Below, in pieces: positions 33,211 through 43,050 of a stretch of 47,906 nucleotides of DNA. Every line of letters starts with the position of its first letter. The stretch's first letter is position 1. The stretch is from Flavobacteriaceae bacterium (GTDB lineage Bacteria > Bacteroidota > Bacteroidia > Flavobacteriales > Flavobacteriaceae): assembly GCA_028277085.1 (NCBI GenBank), contig JANQHL010000201.1, forward strand, positions 1-47,906, read 5' to 3'. The notes under the pieces were generated by a model, which did no database searches, had not been told where the DNA came from, and saw only the letters and a program-made list of their open reading frames with translations. Position numbers and translations under genes: made by a program.

Positions 33211-34349
33211 CAGTTGCGGATAGATTACATAGTGTTCAGGAGTACTATTTTTCTAAAAAACTACGGGAAGTTAAATCCTTAGTTGCCGAAGGACGTCCTA
33301 TAATCAATATGGGTATTGGTAGTCCTGATCTTCCCCCTCCGGCCACAGCTTTAGAAGGTCTTACCGATGTGCTATATCAGGATGGTGCGCATCAATACCA
33401 AAGCTATCAAGGTCTACCGGAACTCCGTAGCGCCATGGCCCGGTTTTACAAGGAGCGTTTTGGAGTAACTATTGATGCACTGAGCGAGCTTTTGCCTTTA
33501 ATCGGGTCTAAAGAAGGAATTATGCACATTAGCATGGCCTTTTTAAATATGGGTGATGCGGTTTTGGTGCCAAATCCCGGGTATCCTACCTACACCTCGG
33601 TAACCAAGCTTATAGGTGCGGTGCCGCTGCAATACGATTTAGTAGAAGACAATGATTGGCTGCCGGATTTGCAAAAGCTGGAGCAAGAGGATTTGTCTAA
33701 AGTAAAGTTGATGTGGATCAGCTATCCCAACATGCCTACAGGAGCGAAAATCACATTCCAAAAAATGGAAGAGTTGGTGCATTTCTGCCGTCGTCATGAT
33801 ATTTTATTAGTCAATGACAATCCGTATAGTTTTGTATTAAATGATACCCCCACAAGTATTTTACAAGTCCCTGAGGCAAAACATTGTGCTATGGAACTCA
33901 ACTCGCTTAGCAAGACATTCAACCTCGCAGGTTGGCGCGTAGGCATGGTCCTTGGAAGCGCAGCCCATGTGCTGGCTGTGCTCAAGGTAAAAAGTAACAT
34001 GGATTCCGGAATGTTCTATGGGATCCAAAAAGGAGCAATAGCCGCGCTGGAAAGTGGGGGAGAATGGTTTGCGAGTTTAGATGCAACGTATAGAAAAAGA
34101 AGGGATTTGATGTTTAAATTGGTAGATAAGCTGCACTGTACCTATGACCCAAATGCTGCTGGAATGTTCATTTGGGCCAAATTACCACAGGGGTCAAAAT
34201 CTGCCGAAGACTTTATTGATGATGTACTCTACCAAAAAAATGTATTCATCGCCCCGGGCACAATATTCGGAAGCAATGGAGAAGGGTACATCCGGTTTTC
34301 CCTTTGTGTGGCAGAAGAAAAGATTATAGAAGCAATTGAGCGATTTTGA
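33207..34349 (+). CDS. Class I/II aminotransferase, probably aromatic
   Basis: The 380-residue PLP enzyme has MGIGSPDLPPP, YQSYQGLPELRSAMARFYKERF, the Schiff-base lysine in NSLSKTFNLAGWRVGM, and the final Arg in YIRFSLC. Fold-type I aminotransferases of this group act on aromatic, aspartate or diaminopimelate substrates. Placement between prephenate dehydratase and prephenate dehydrogenase, coupled by ATGA, makes it the likely last step to Phe and Tyr. Substrate assignment is by context. Confidence 0.9.
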   Translation: MTVADRLHSVQEYYFSKKLREVKSLVAEGRPIINMGIGSPDLPPPATALEGLTDVLYQDGAHQYQSYQGLPELRSAMARFYKERFGVTIDALSELLPLIGSKEGIMHISMAFLNMGDAVLVPNPGYPTYTSVTKLIGAVPLQYDLVEDNDWLPDLQKLEQEDLSKVKLMWISYPNMPTGAKITFQKMEELVHFCRRHDILLVNDNPYSFVLNDTPTSILQVPEAKHCAMELNSLSKTFNLAGWRVGMVLGSAAHVLAVLKVKSNMDSGMFYGIQKGAIAALESGGEWFASLDATYRKRRDLMFKLVDKLHCTYDPNAAGMFIWAKLPQGSKSAEDFIDDVLYQKNVFIAPGTIFGSNGEGYIRFSLCVAEEKIIEAIERF

Positions 34350-34350
34350 A

Positions 34351-35220
34351 ATGAAGTGTGTAGTTATCATCGGGGTTGGGTTAATTGGCGGTTCCTTTGC
34401 CAAAGGACTGAAAAGACTGTATCCAAAAGCCGTCCTATCCGGATTGGATACGGATAAAGACAATTTGGAAAAAGCAATTCAGATCGGCTTGATAGATCAG
34501 CGGGCTACCACAAAGTCGATGGCCGAAGCCGATATGGTTGTTTTGGCGATACCGGTGAATGCTTTGGTTGAGGAACTTCCGGGGATTTTGGATGCAGTGA
34601 AAGAGGATTGCGTGGTATTGGATGCCGGATCTACGAAATCGCTGATTTGCCAAACCGTTGAAAATCATCCTAAACGGCATAATTTTTTGGCTTGCCATCC
34701 TATTGCAGGAACGGAGTTTTCCGGTCCTCAAGCAGCTTTTGACGGACTCTACGATGGGAAGACGAATATTATTTGTGAAATAGAAAAAACAGCTTTTCCG
34801 CTACAGGAGCGGGCATTGCATTTTTTTCAAAAATTAGGCATGCGTATTCGCTATATGAATCCGGTGGCACATGATAAGCATATTGCCTATGTCTCACATC
34901 TATCGCATATCAGCTCCTTCATGTTAGGAAAGACGGTGATTCAGAAAGAAAAAAATGAACGGGATATTTTTGATATGGCTGGGAGTGGATTTGAGAGTAC
35001 GGTCCGCTTGGCCAAAAGTTCTCCGGATATGTGGACACCCATTTTTGAACAAAACAAAGAGAATGTTATTGAAACGCTGGAAGAGTATATTGAAAATTTG
35101 GAAGCGTTTAAAAAAATGATGGAGGCCAATGATTTCAAAGGGATCTACAACGAGATGAACAATACAAATCGAATAAAACAAATTTTAAAAGGAATACCGC
35201 TTACTAAAACCTTGGATTAG
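34351..35220 (+). CDS. tyrA: Prephenate dehydrogenase (TyrA)
   Basis: The 289-residue enzyme makes 4-hydroxyphenylpyruvate for tyrosine. The NAD-binding motif VVIIGVGLIGGSFAKGL is at the N-terminus, with LDAGSTKS, HPIAGTEFSGPQAAFDGLYDG and the catalytic HDKHIAYVSHLSH following. ATG 34351, one base after the aminotransferase stop, is the natural start; a TTG at 34336 in the same frame lies inside the previous gene. No fused chorismate mutase or ACT domain is present. Confidence 0.94.
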   Translation: MKCVVIIGVGLIGGSFAKGLKRLYPKAVLSGLDTDKDNLEKAIQIGLIDQRATTKSMAEADMVVLAIPVNALVEELPGILDAVKEDCVVLDAGSTKSLICQTVENHPKRHNFLACHPIAGTEFSGPQAAFDGLYDGKTNIICEIEKTAFPLQERALHFFQKLGMRIRYMNPVAHDKHIAYVSHLSHISSFMLGKTVIQKEKNERDIFDMAGSGFESTVRLAKSSPDMWTPIFEQNKENVIETLEEYIENLEAFKKMMEANDFKGIYNEMNNTNRIKQILKGIPLTKTLD

Positions 35221-35222
35221 CT

Positions 35223-36305
35223 ATGAAGAACTCAAAGCAACTTAGAAATTGGCTAGATGGCCTGAACTTACCCCACCCACTTGTAATAGCGGGACCCTGC
35301 AGTGCCGAAACGGAAGAACAGGTGATGCAAATCGCAAATGAATTGAAAGATTCAGATGTGAGCTATTACCGAGCCGGTATATGGAAACCGCGCACACGAC
35401 CAGGGAATTTTGAAGGGGTGGGAGCTATTGGGCTCAATTGGCTAAAACGGGTTAAGGAAGAGACAGGGTTAAAAACAGCCACCGAAGTAGCGAACAAAAC
35501 GCATGTAGACCTGGCGTTGGAGTATGATGTGGATCTTTTGTGGATTGGGGCAAGATCTACGGTAAGCCCATTCATAGTGCAGGAGATCGCCGATGCATTG
35601 GCAGGTACGGACAAAGTGGTCATGGTAAAAAATCCAGTCAATCCGGATCTGTCCTTGTGGTTAGGAGCGGTAGAACGGTTGCATAGTGCAAATATTAAAA
35701 AGTTGGGAGTGATCCATAGGGGCTTTTCTACCTATGAGAAAACCAAGTATCGCAATATTCCGGAATGGCAATTGGCCATTGAGCTACAAAGCCGCTTCCC
35801 GGACCTGCCTTTGATCAATGACCCGAGCCATATTACCGGGAAAAGAGATATGGTCTTCGATGTTTCCCAAACGGCCTTGGACCTTAATTTTGATGGGTTA
35901 ATGATAGAAACTCATTTTGATCCCGACAACGCCTGGAGCGATGCGGCCCAGCAGGTTACCCCCACAACACTAAAACAGATGTTTATTGATTTAAAGATGC
36001 GAAAGGAAACCGACCAAGAAGCCGAATACAATGCACAGTTGGCAAACTTAAGAGCGCAGATAGATGTATTGGACAATCAGTTGATAGATCTCTTAGGGAA
36101 ACGAATGAAGGTTTCTGATGGTATTGGAGAGCTTAAAAAGAAGCGCAACGTAGCTGTACTTCAGACCAACCGATGGAATTCTATTTTGGGGCATATGATT
36201 TTGGAAGGAGAGCAGAGAGGATTAAGTGAAGAGTTCGTGTTAAGAATGTTCAAAGCGATTCACCAGGAATCCATCAATCATCAGGAAAAGATCATCAATG
36301 CTTAA
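35223..36305 (+). CDS. DAHP synthase / chorismate mutase fusion
   Basis: The 360-residue bifunctional enzyme joins the first step of the shikimate pathway to chorismate mutase. Residues about 1-265 are a type I-beta DAHP synthase: PLVIAGPCSAETEEQV, YRAGIWKPRTRPGNFEGVG, WIGARSTVSPF, VKNPVNPDLSLWLGA, NDPSHITGKRD and METHFDP-like IETHFDPDNAWSD. Residues about 275-360 are an AroQ-type mutase (LANLRAQIDVLDNQLIDLLGKRMKVSDGI split over two helices). The same fusion is known from other Bacteroidota, where the mutase domain mediates prephenate feedback. It ends the attenuated operon, two bases after tyrA. Confidence 0.95.
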   Translation: MKNSKQLRNWLDGLNLPHPLVIAGPCSAETEEQVMQIANELKDSDVSYYRAGIWKPRTRPGNFEGVGAIGLNWLKRVKEETGLKTATEVANKTHVDLALEYDVDLLWIGARSTVSPFIVQEIADALAGTDKVVMVKNPVNPDLSLWLGAVERLHSANIKKLGVIHRGFSTYEKTKYRNIPEWQLAIELQSRFPDLPLINDPSHITGKRDMVFDVSQTALDLNFDGLMIETHFDPDNAWSDAAQQVTPTTLKQMFIDLKMRKETDQEAEYNAQLANLRAQIDVLDNQLIDLLGKRMKVSDGIGELKKKRNVAVLQTNRWNSILGHMILEGEQRGLSEEFVLRMFKAIHQESINHQEKIINA

Positions 36306-36341
36306 ATAGCTTGTAAAGACGAAATCCAACCGATTTTCATT

Positions 36342-36349
36342 TACCTTTG
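36342..36349 (+). promoter_or_regulatory. -7 element upstream of the DUF2807 gene
   Basis: TACCTTTG matches TAnnTTTG exactly, 66 bases before the ATG. No convincing TTG lies at the expected -33 distance. Confidence 0.4.
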
Positions 36350-36414
36350 AGTATTGGTAGCTTGGGAAAACTGTAACAATTTGCAAGCAAGTACATCTTT
36401 AGGGAAATTAAATA

Positions 36415-37098
36415 ATGGTTACCATGAAGAAGATGATAACGGCAATGCTTTTTTTAGCAGCAATGCAGCTAACGGCACAACGTATTGTTGACAAAAGCGT
36501 GGGGAAATTCCACACAGTAAAAGTGTTTGATCTGATTGAAGTAAATCTCATTCAATCTGAAGAAAATAAGATTTTGATCAAAGGCAGGAATGTAGATGAT
36601 ATAAAATGGATAAATAGAGATGGTGTGCTCAAATTACGGATGCAGCTAGACAAAAAGTTTACAGGAGAGGACACTTTTATTGAGGTGCATTATACTGATT
36701 TGGATATTATAGATGCCAATGAAGGAGCAGAGATCACGTGCAATGAGATAGTGACGAAAAACAAAATAGAGCTACGCGCTCAAGAAGGTGGGAAAATCAT
36801 CATTGGTATGGATGTAGCCGTTGCGGAGATTAGGGCGGTGACCGGTGGCATTGTTCAGGCTTCAGGGCTGGCAGAAGACCAGTCTGTGGTAATTAATACA
36901 GGGGGTATCTTTGAAGGAAGCAATTTAAGAACAGCTACTTCCAAAGTGAAGATCTCAGCTGGCGGAGAGGCGGAAGTATTTGCCTCAGAGCGGATAGATA
37001 TTGATGTAAAGGCCGGTGGCGATGTGGTGGTTTACGGGCGACCTAAACATGTGAATAAGAAAACCTTTGTTGGTGGAAGGATACAACTTGTAGATTAA
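36415..37098 (+). CDS. DUF2807 (head GIN domain) secreted protein
   Basis: A 227-residue exported protein with a signal peptide (MKKMITAMLFLAAMQLTAQ) and a right-handed, beta-rich DUF2807 domain made of repeated short strands (EVHYTDLDIIDANEGAEITC, KVKISAGGEAEVFASERIDI, VKAGGDVVVYGRP). It is a distant relative of the lipoprotein at 23907 but lacks a lipobox, so it is probably periplasmic. ATG 36415 is spaced well from AGGGAAA; ATG 36424 would give a tidier MKK start. Function unknown. A terminator shared with the convergent next gene follows. Confidence 0.85.
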   Translation: MVTMKKMITAMLFLAAMQLTAQRIVDKSVGKFHTVKVFDLIEVNLIQSEENKILIKGRNVDDIKWINRDGVLKLRMQLDKKFTGEDTFIEVHYTDLDIIDANEGAEITCNEIVTKNKIELRAQEGGKIIIGMDVAVAEIRAVTGGIVQASGLAEDQSVVINTGGIFEGSNLRTATSKVKISAGGEAEVFASERIDIDVKAGGDVVVYGRPKHVNKKTFVGGRIQLVD

Positions 37099-37120
37099 CT
37101 GGGAAAGGATTTGGATGAAT

Positions 37121-37154
37121 AAAAAAAGCCCTGATTGCAAGCAGGGCTTTTTTT
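37121..37154. terminator. Bidirectional intrinsic terminator
   Basis: GCCCTG (37128-37133) pairs with CAGGGC (37142-37147), flanked by seven A on the left and seven T on the right. The symmetry allows termination from both strands, fitting its place between two convergent genes. Confidence 0.9.
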
Positions 37155-37167
37155 GAATCCAACACTT

Positions 37168-37608
37168 TTATTTTTTAAAGATATATCGGGTGATAAAGAT
37201 TCCTTTTCCATCTCCCTTTCCACCTTCACTCTCTACGGCACTTACTACAAATTCAAGACTCCAGCCCTCTGAAATCATGGTGTTGATCATATTGGTGATC
37301 AACGCATCATTGGCGGCAATGTTCTGAAAACGGATTCCACCCAGATTATAAAAGTTCAATAGCTTGGTCTCTTCAAAATTTTTCACACGGATATCTCCTC
37401 TATCGGATTTATTCCGCGTATTATCCTCTTCCGACCGAACAGAGGTATATTCTTTATAATCTTTCTCTTCAAGTGCATTCACGATACGGGATCTACCTAG
37501 TCCATTTGGAACTATAGATTCCACACTGGTAACGACCTTATACTGCTGTGCATTAGAGGGTACTGTGGCAAGCAGGGCAAAGGCGGCTAAAAAAAGAAGT
37601 TTTTTCAT
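37168..37608 (-). CDS. Hypothetical secreted protein
   Basis: A 146-residue protein with a clear signal peptide (MKKLLFLAAFALLATVPSNA) and a mature part that starts QQYKVVTSVESIVPNGLGRS and ends in GIFITRYIFKK. I do not recognise a named family. The mature region has no cysteines or membrane segments and looks like a compact alpha/beta domain, probably periplasmic. It is a single gene on the minus strand, closed by the shared terminator at 37121 and divergent from rsgA. No promoter with a good TAnnTTTG was visible in front of it. Confidence 0.8.
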   Translation of the reverse strand: MKKLLFLAAFALLATVPSNAQQYKVVTSVESIVPNGLGRSRIVNALEEKDYKEYTSVRSEEDNTRNKSDRGDIRVKNFEETKLLNFYNLGGIRFQNIAANDALITNMINTMISEGWSLEFVVSAVESEGGKGDGKGIFITRYIFKK

Positions 37609-37653
37609 AATGGGAAAGGTGTTTTTGTTAATTAGATGACAATGTTAAAGGGA

Positions 37654-37682
37654 TTTGGTAAGAAAAGAAAATTGTTTCTTTG
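37654..37682 (+). promoter_or_regulatory. Promoter for rsgA
   Basis: TTTG (37654-37657), 17 bases, then TTTCTTTG (37675-37682), one mismatch to TAnnTTTG and the same -7 variant as before the metH riboswitch. Confidence 0.45.
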
Positions 37683-37715
37683 CGAAGTATAAATTGTTAT
37701 CAACAAGCATTTTAA

Positions 37716-38672
37716 ATGCAAGGGACAGTGTATAAATCGACGGGTAGCTGGTACTCCGTGAAAACGGAGTCGGGCGTTTTTTACGAATGCAGGATCAAAG
37801 GGAAGTTTCGTATTAAAGGCATTCAAAGTACCAATCCTGTTGCCGTGGGCGACTCGGTTACATTTGAGCTGGAAAAAGTAGGTGATAAAACCCTGGGAAT
37901 AATCACTGCCATTGGCGAACGTAAAAATTATATCATCAGAAGGGCTGTGAAGCTCTCAAAACAGGTCCACATTATTGCGGCCAATCTCGATCAGGTCTTC
38001 CTTATGATTACGCTAAATAATCCTACTACATATACCAGCTTTATTGATCGTTTCCTGGTAACTGCCGAAGCCTATGCTATTCCAGCTATTTTGTTGTTTA
38101 ACAAGATGGATGACTACGATGAGGATGAGCTGGTGGAAGTCGACTATTTAGTTCAGTTGTACCGCTCGATCGGTTATACCGTTTTCGAGATCTCTGCGCT
38201 CACAGGACAGCACCTGGAAAAGGTAAGGGCGATGATGCTGGGGAAAACCAGCATGTTTGCTGGGAATTCCGGAGTTGGAAAGTCTACTTTGATCAATGCC
38301 TTGGAACCGGAGTTGCAATTGAAGACTTCGGAAATTTCCGAGCAACATATGCAAGGACAACATACCACCACCTTTGCGGAAATGTATGATCTGTCCTTTG
38401 GGGCCGCCCGTATTATCGATACCCCGGGGATACGGGGATTTGGTGTTGTAGAAATGGATAAAGATGAAATTGGGGATTATTTTCCCGAATTTTTTAGATT
38501 AAAATCAGAATGTAAATTCCATAACTGCCTGCATCTTGATGAACCGGGATGTGCCGTAAAAGCGGCGCTTGAAAATAATGAGTTGGCGTGGAGTAGGTAT
38601 AGGAGCTATGTACAAATGTTGGAGGAGGATGCCGAAGAAAGCTATCGAATGGATAAATACCGGGGACGATAA
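37716..38672 (+). CDS. rsgA: Ribosome small-subunit-dependent GTPase A (RsgA)
   Basis: RsgA is a circularly permuted GTPase that acts in late maturation of the 30S subunit. The 318-residue product has an N-terminal OB fold (VYKSTGSWYSVKTESGVFYE). The G motifs follow in permuted order: G4 NKMD (in LLFNKMDDYDED), G5 SALTG, G1 GNSGVGKSTLIN, and G3 DTPGIRGFG. A C-terminal zinc module contains CKFHNCLHLDEPGC. The stop overlaps the dtd start (TAATG). Confidence 0.96.
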   Translation: MQGTVYKSTGSWYSVKTESGVFYECRIKGKFRIKGIQSTNPVAVGDSVTFELEKVGDKTLGIITAIGERKNYIIRRAVKLSKQVHIIAANLDQVFLMITLNNPTTYTSFIDRFLVTAEAYAIPAILLFNKMDDYDEDELVEVDYLVQLYRSIGYTVFEISALTGQHLEKVRAMMLGKTSMFAGNSGVGKSTLINALEPELQLKTSEISEQHMQGQHTTTFAEMYDLSFGAARIIDTPGIRGFGVVEMDKDEIGDYFPEFFRLKSECKFHNCLHLDEPGCAVKAALENNELAWSRYRSYVQMLEEDAEESYRMDKYRGR

Positions 38673-39124
38673 TGCGGGCGGTAATTCAGCGGGTTGCTAA
38701 TGCAGATGTGGTTGTAGAAGGCAAACTGATTGCAAATATAGGCCCTGGATTGCTTGTTTTGCTGGGTATAGAAAATGCTGATGGGGAAGAAGACATTGAA
38801 TGGTTGGCAAAGAAGATCGCAAACCTTCGCATTTTCAATGATGAGAGCGGTGTTATGAACCGTTCACTTTTAGAAACAGCTGGAGATATCATTGTAGTAA
38901 GTCAGTTTACGTTGCACGCCGCTACCAAAAAGGGCAACCGCCCCTCCTATATTAAGGCTGCCAAACCCGATATAGCGATTCCCATTTATGAAGAGTTTGT
39001 GGAGCAGTTGGAAAAACTCCTTGGGAAAAAAGTAGGAACCGGGGTATTTGGTGCCGATATGAAAGTAAGCTTATTAAATGACGGTCCTGTGACAATTGTC
39101 ATAGATACCAAGAAGAAAGAATGA
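38672..39124 (+). CDS. dtd: D-aminoacyl-tRNA deacylase (Dtd)
   Basis: Dtd removes D-amino acids and glycine mischarged on tRNA. The 150-residue length is standard. It shows MRAVIQRVANADVVV, LRIFNDESGVMNRSL, the catalytic SQFTLHA and the cross-subunit GPVT motif (NDGPVTIVID). It overlaps rsgA by one base. In related genomes a mazG-like gene commonly follows; here three DUF3857 genes intervene. Confidence 0.96.
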   Translation: MRAVIQRVANADVVVEGKLIANIGPGLLVLLGIENADGEEDIEWLAKKIANLRIFNDESGVMNRSLLETAGDIIVVSQFTLHAATKKGNRPSYIKAAKPDIAIPIYEEFVEQLEKLLGKKVGTGVFGADMKVSLLNDGPVTIVIDTKKKE

Positions 39125-39202
39125 TAAATTTGGTCGATTATTTTCGATTTCTTAACATGATTTTAAGAATTTTACGTTGTAGTATTTGACCAAATCTTAT
39201 TT

Positions 39203-41113
39203 ATGCGTTTACTTATAGGGATTTTATTAGCCCCTTTACTGCTATTTTCCCAAGACTTTGATTATAGTGTTTCCAGTATTCCTGAAGGATTTGGGAAAAG
39301 CGCCAATGCGGTTATTCGTTCCGATGTAATGGAGGTAAATATTGCTTCCAGGCGAATGATGCGAATCTCTTGCAAGAGGGTAGTGACAGTTTTAAACGAA
39401 GCCGGCAATGACGCTGTTATGGGATATGTTGGGTATGACGATGGTATTAGGGTAAAAGAAGTTTCTGCCAAAGTTTATGACAGTTCCGGAAAACTTATCA
39501 AAAAACTGAAGCGCAGTGATTTTGTTGATGTTAGTGCAGTAGATGGGGGATCACTATATACAGATTCCAGAGTATTATTGCTCAATTACTTTCCGGTAGC
39601 ATATCCGTATACCGTGGAATTTGAATATGGTTTAAGCTCCAACAATACCGGCACAATCCCAAATTGGTTTTTCTTAAGAGGTTTTCTTGTAGATGTCCTT
39701 CAGTCCAGGTATACCATCTCCTTTGCTTCCCCAGAATTGAAACCGAAGATTAAGGAAAGGAATTTTGGCGGATATGATATCCAGAAGCAAGTCTTAGAAA
39801 ACAGCATAGTTTACTCGGCCACGAATATTAATATGGTAAGGGATGAAGCGTTGCGACCTTCACTGCCCAAAGTAATGCCTCATGTTTTAATTGCACCTAC
39901 TAATTTTTATTATGAGGGATACGAAGGCAGGATATTGAATTGGAAGGATGCCGGGGAATGGATGGATACAAAAATATTATCCGGACAGGGAGCTTTACCG
40001 GAAAGTACGATTAGAATGGCCCAACAATTAGTTGCAGGGGTGGAAGACGATCTGGAAAAGGCCAGGAAAATATTTAAGTACGTACAGGAAAACACCAGAT
40101 ACATTAGTGTGCAGGTGGGCATTGGAGGTATTAAACCCATAAGTGCCGCAGAGGTGGATCAATTAAAATATGGAGACTGTAAAGGTCTTTCCAATTATAC
40201 GAAATCCCTGCTGGCCGCAGTGGGAGTAGAATCTTTTTATGTTCATGTAGAAGCCGGAGAGGACAAAATAGATTTTGAAGAGGATTTTGCATCCTTGGCA
40301 CAGGGTAATCATGTTATCCTTGCAGTACCATATAATGGAGAGTACTATTGGCTGGACAGTACCTCACAGACAATACCTTTCGGTTATATCGCGGATTTTA
40401 CGGATGACAGAAATGTGCTGATCATAAAACCCCATGGTGGTGAGTTGCAAAGAACCAAAAGCTACATTGAAGAACAAAATGGTCAATACACCACTGGAGA
40501 ATATCATCTTACTGCCGAGGGGAAATTACGGGGAAAAGTTGAGATTACTTCCCATGGCCAACAATACGGTAACCATTACTTTTTAGAAACACTTGAAAAG
40601 CTGGATATCGATAAGTACTATAAAAACTACTGGTCCAATATAAATAATCTGTTTCTGGTTTCGCATGATTTCAAAAACGATAAAGAAAAGATCGTTTTTA
40701 AAGAAACGGTGGAAATTGAAGCGGAGAAATATGCTACCAGCCAAAATGAAAAAATGTTGTTTGTAGCCAACGCATTCAACAATCCACAATATGCTCCGCC
40801 ACGTTATCGCACAAGGAACTTTCCATTTCAAATTCAAAGGGGTTTTTTGGATGTGGATAAATACAGCGTCCGACTTCCTGAAGGTTACCAGATAGCATCA
40901 CTTCCCGAAGGAATAACGCTGGATAGTCAGTTTGGTAGTTATCAACTAGCGATTTCTCAAGAGACAGGGGATACAATAACGCTAGAGCGCAGTATGAAAC
41001 TTAATCAGGGGTATTATTCAAAAGACCTGTATACTACGTTTCGTTCTTTTATGAGAAAAATTGCGAAACATGATAAGTCGAAAATAGTCATCCATAAAAA
41101 GGTACAACCATGA
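39203..41113 (+). CDS. DUF3857/transglutaminase-like exported protein, copy 1 (triad intact)
   Basis: A 636-residue protein with signal peptide (MRLLIGILLAPLLLFSQ), an N-terminal beta-rich DUF3857 domain (residues about 20-230), a transglutaminase-like domain (about 265-400) and a C-terminal beta domain. The transglutaminase triad is complete: C326 in YGDCKGLSNYT, H370 in GNHVILAV and D385 in YWLDST. The protein is presumably periplasmic and could be a protease or amidase; no substrate is known. It heads a tandem set of three paralogues, and its stop overlaps the next start as ATGA. Confidence 0.87.
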   Translation: MRLLIGILLAPLLLFSQDFDYSVSSIPEGFGKSANAVIRSDVMEVNIASRRMMRISCKRVVTVLNEAGNDAVMGYVGYDDGIRVKEVSAKVYDSSGKLIKKLKRSDFVDVSAVDGGSLYTDSRVLLLNYFPVAYPYTVEFEYGLSSNNTGTIPNWFFLRGFLVDVLQSRYTISFASPELKPKIKERNFGGYDIQKQVLENSIVYSATNINMVRDEALRPSLPKVMPHVLIAPTNFYYEGYEGRILNWKDAGEWMDTKILSGQGALPESTIRMAQQLVAGVEDDLEKARKIFKYVQENTRYISVQVGIGGIKPISAAEVDQLKYGDCKGLSNYTKSLLAAVGVESFYVHVEAGEDKIDFEEDFASLAQGNHVILAVPYNGEYYWLDSTSQTIPFGYIADFTDDRNVLIIKPHGGELQRTKSYIEEQNGQYTTGEYHLTAEGKLRGKVEITSHGQQYGNHYFLETLEKLDIDKYYKNYWSNINNLFLVSHDFKNDKEKIVFKETVEIEAEKYATSQNEKMLFVANAFNNPQYAPPRYRTRNFPFQIQRGFLDVDKYSVRLPEGYQIASLPEGITLDSQFGSYQLAISQETGDTITLERSMKLNQGYYSKDLYTTFRSFMRKIAKHDKSKIVIHKKVQP

Positions 41114-43050
41114 TAAATAGACAGTTTTTTGCAATTTTTGTGCTACTGACAACTGTTGTAAATGCTCAAAAAATTCAATTTGGTGAGATAAGTAAAGCAG
41201 AATTGGAAGAGGCGGAATACGCTTTTGATACCGACGCTCCTGCTGCTATCACCTACAAGTATCAAAATACGTTTTATCAAACCACAAATGGAAACAGTAA
41301 TCTGGTAACCGAAGTCCATGAGCGCATAAAGATCTACAAAAAGGAGGGGTTTGAATATGCTACGGAGGTTATCAATCTGTATAAGGGACGATACAACGCA
41401 GAGACCGTTAGTAAAATAAAGGCTTTTACCTATAATCTGGTGGATGGGAAAGTCATCGAAAACAAGTTAGATAAAGATCAAATATTCAAAACAGAAGCCA
41501 GCTACAATTATAACCGAGTGACTTTTACCATGCCTAACGTACAAAAAGGTTCCGTAATAGAGTTCAAATACCGTATTACTTCACCGTTCATATGGAACAT
41601 TGATGAGTTCCAGTTTCAGTACGACATCCCAGTTAAAAAGATGATCGCCGAAATTAGGACACCCAAAGGGTTTCGATTTAATCAGACCCCCAAAGGATAT
41701 CTTGATATTGTTCCCAAGACCACAACCACAAGAGACCATAGGATAGATATGGATGTAGTTAAAAAAACATATACTATGGACCAGGTACCGGCCATGAAGG
41801 AGGAAAACTACGTGGATAACATCGATAACTATCGTTCCGGTGTAATGTTTGAGCTAGTCTCCATAGATTTACCCGGCTACTATAAAAGCTTCGCCAAGAC
41901 ATGGTCTGATGTGGCTAAAACCATTGGGAATTCTGATGATTATGAAGATGAACTGGACAAAACAAGATCTTTCGATGACGAATTGGACGCCATTTTAGCA
42001 AATCACACCGATCAGATAGGGAAAATGAAGGCTGTATTTAGGCATATTAAAGAAAATATTACCTGGAATGGGATGGATGGTAAATACTTCTATTATGGTA
42101 TAAAAAAGACATTAAAAGAAAAAAAAGGAAATGCTGCGGACATTAACTTAGCATTGGTAGCAATGCTAAGATATGCCGGGATCAATGCAAATCCTGTTGT
42201 TATCAGTACCAAAGACAATACCGTTCCATTCTTTCCAACGGTGGAGCGTTTAAATCATGTGGTTGCTTACGCTCTAATTGAAGAGCAACCGTACTTTTTG
42301 GATGCCACTGAAGAATTCAGTGATATCAACGTTTTACCCGTCAAGGATTATAACTGGCAGGGAATTTTAATAAACAATCACGATATGGTTTGGCGCCCGA
42401 TAGATCTGGTTGCCCCACCAAAAAGTAACCGAATGTACTCTTTGAATGTAAAATTAGCAGAAGACGGTAGCTGTGAAGGTACGTATAACTCTCGCTTTGA
42501 TAAACACAGTGCATTGCGATTTCGTAAACAACTCAAAGACATTGATCTGGAAGCTTATATAACAGAATTGGAAAACCGTTATCAAGGGATTGAAATTAGT
42601 GAACACAAACTAACAAACACAGATAGCTATGAGGGATATGTGAAGGAGTCATTTGATTTTTACGATGAAGAAGGCACCGAAATAATTGATGAAAAACTCT
42701 ATGTAAATCCATTGGCGTTCTTGATTATGGAGGAGAACCCTTTCAAATTGGAGGAAAGAAATTACCCGGTTGATTTTGGTTTCCCATTTCGGGATACCTA
42801 CATGTTGAATATTGATATTCCGGAAGGGTACGAGATAGCTGAATTACCGGATCCCATGATCATGAAGCTGCCTGATGATTTGGGGGAATTTAAATATACC
42901 GTACAGAAAAAGCCAGGGGGATTAGGAGTTGTGGTTAATTTTGAAATCAACAGGGCAATGATTCCTGTGACCAGTTATCCTATGTTGCGGGAATTTTATA
43001 AGCAAATGGTAGGTAAAGAAGCCGAAAAAGTGGTTCTGAGTAAAGTGTAA
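41110..43050 (+). CDS. DUF3857/transglutaminase-like exported protein, copy 2 (Cys lost)
   Basis: The 646-residue paralogue keeps the signal peptide (INRQFFAIFVLLTTVVNAQ) and the DUF3857 plus transglutaminase layout. At the catalytic cysteine position it has alanine (A342 in KGNAADINLAL), while H383 (LNHVVAY) and D398 (FLDATEE) remain. The length and domain order are otherwise whole, so it is a non-catalytic relative and not a broken gene. It is followed at once by a decayed mazG fragment. It may bind the substrate or partner of copy 1. Confidence 0.85.
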   Translation: MINRQFFAIFVLLTTVVNAQKIQFGEISKAELEEAEYAFDTDAPAAITYKYQNTFYQTTNGNSNLVTEVHERIKIYKKEGFEYATEVINLYKGRYNAETVSKIKAFTYNLVDGKVIENKLDKDQIFKTEASYNYNRVTFTMPNVQKGSVIEFKYRITSPFIWNIDEFQFQYDIPVKKMIAEIRTPKGFRFNQTPKGYLDIVPKTTTTRDHRIDMDVVKKTYTMDQVPAMKEENYVDNIDNYRSGVMFELVSIDLPGYYKSFAKTWSDVAKTIGNSDDYEDELDKTRSFDDELDAILANHTDQIGKMKAVFRHIKENITWNGMDGKYFYYGIKKTLKEKKGNAADINLALVAMLRYAGINANPVVISTKDNTVPFFPTVERLNHVVAYALIEEQPYFLDATEEFSDINVLPVKDYNWQGILINNHDMVWRPIDLVAPPKSNRMYSLNVKLAEDGSCEGTYNSRFDKHSALRFRKQLKDIDLEAYITELENRYQGIEISEHKLTNTDSYEGYVKESFDFYDEEGTEIIDEKLYVNPLAFLIMEENPFKLEERNYPVDFGFPFRDTYMLNIDIPEGYEIAELPDPMIMKLPDDLGEFKYTVQKKPGGLGVVVNFEINRAMIPVTSYPMLREFYKQMVGKEAEKVVLSKV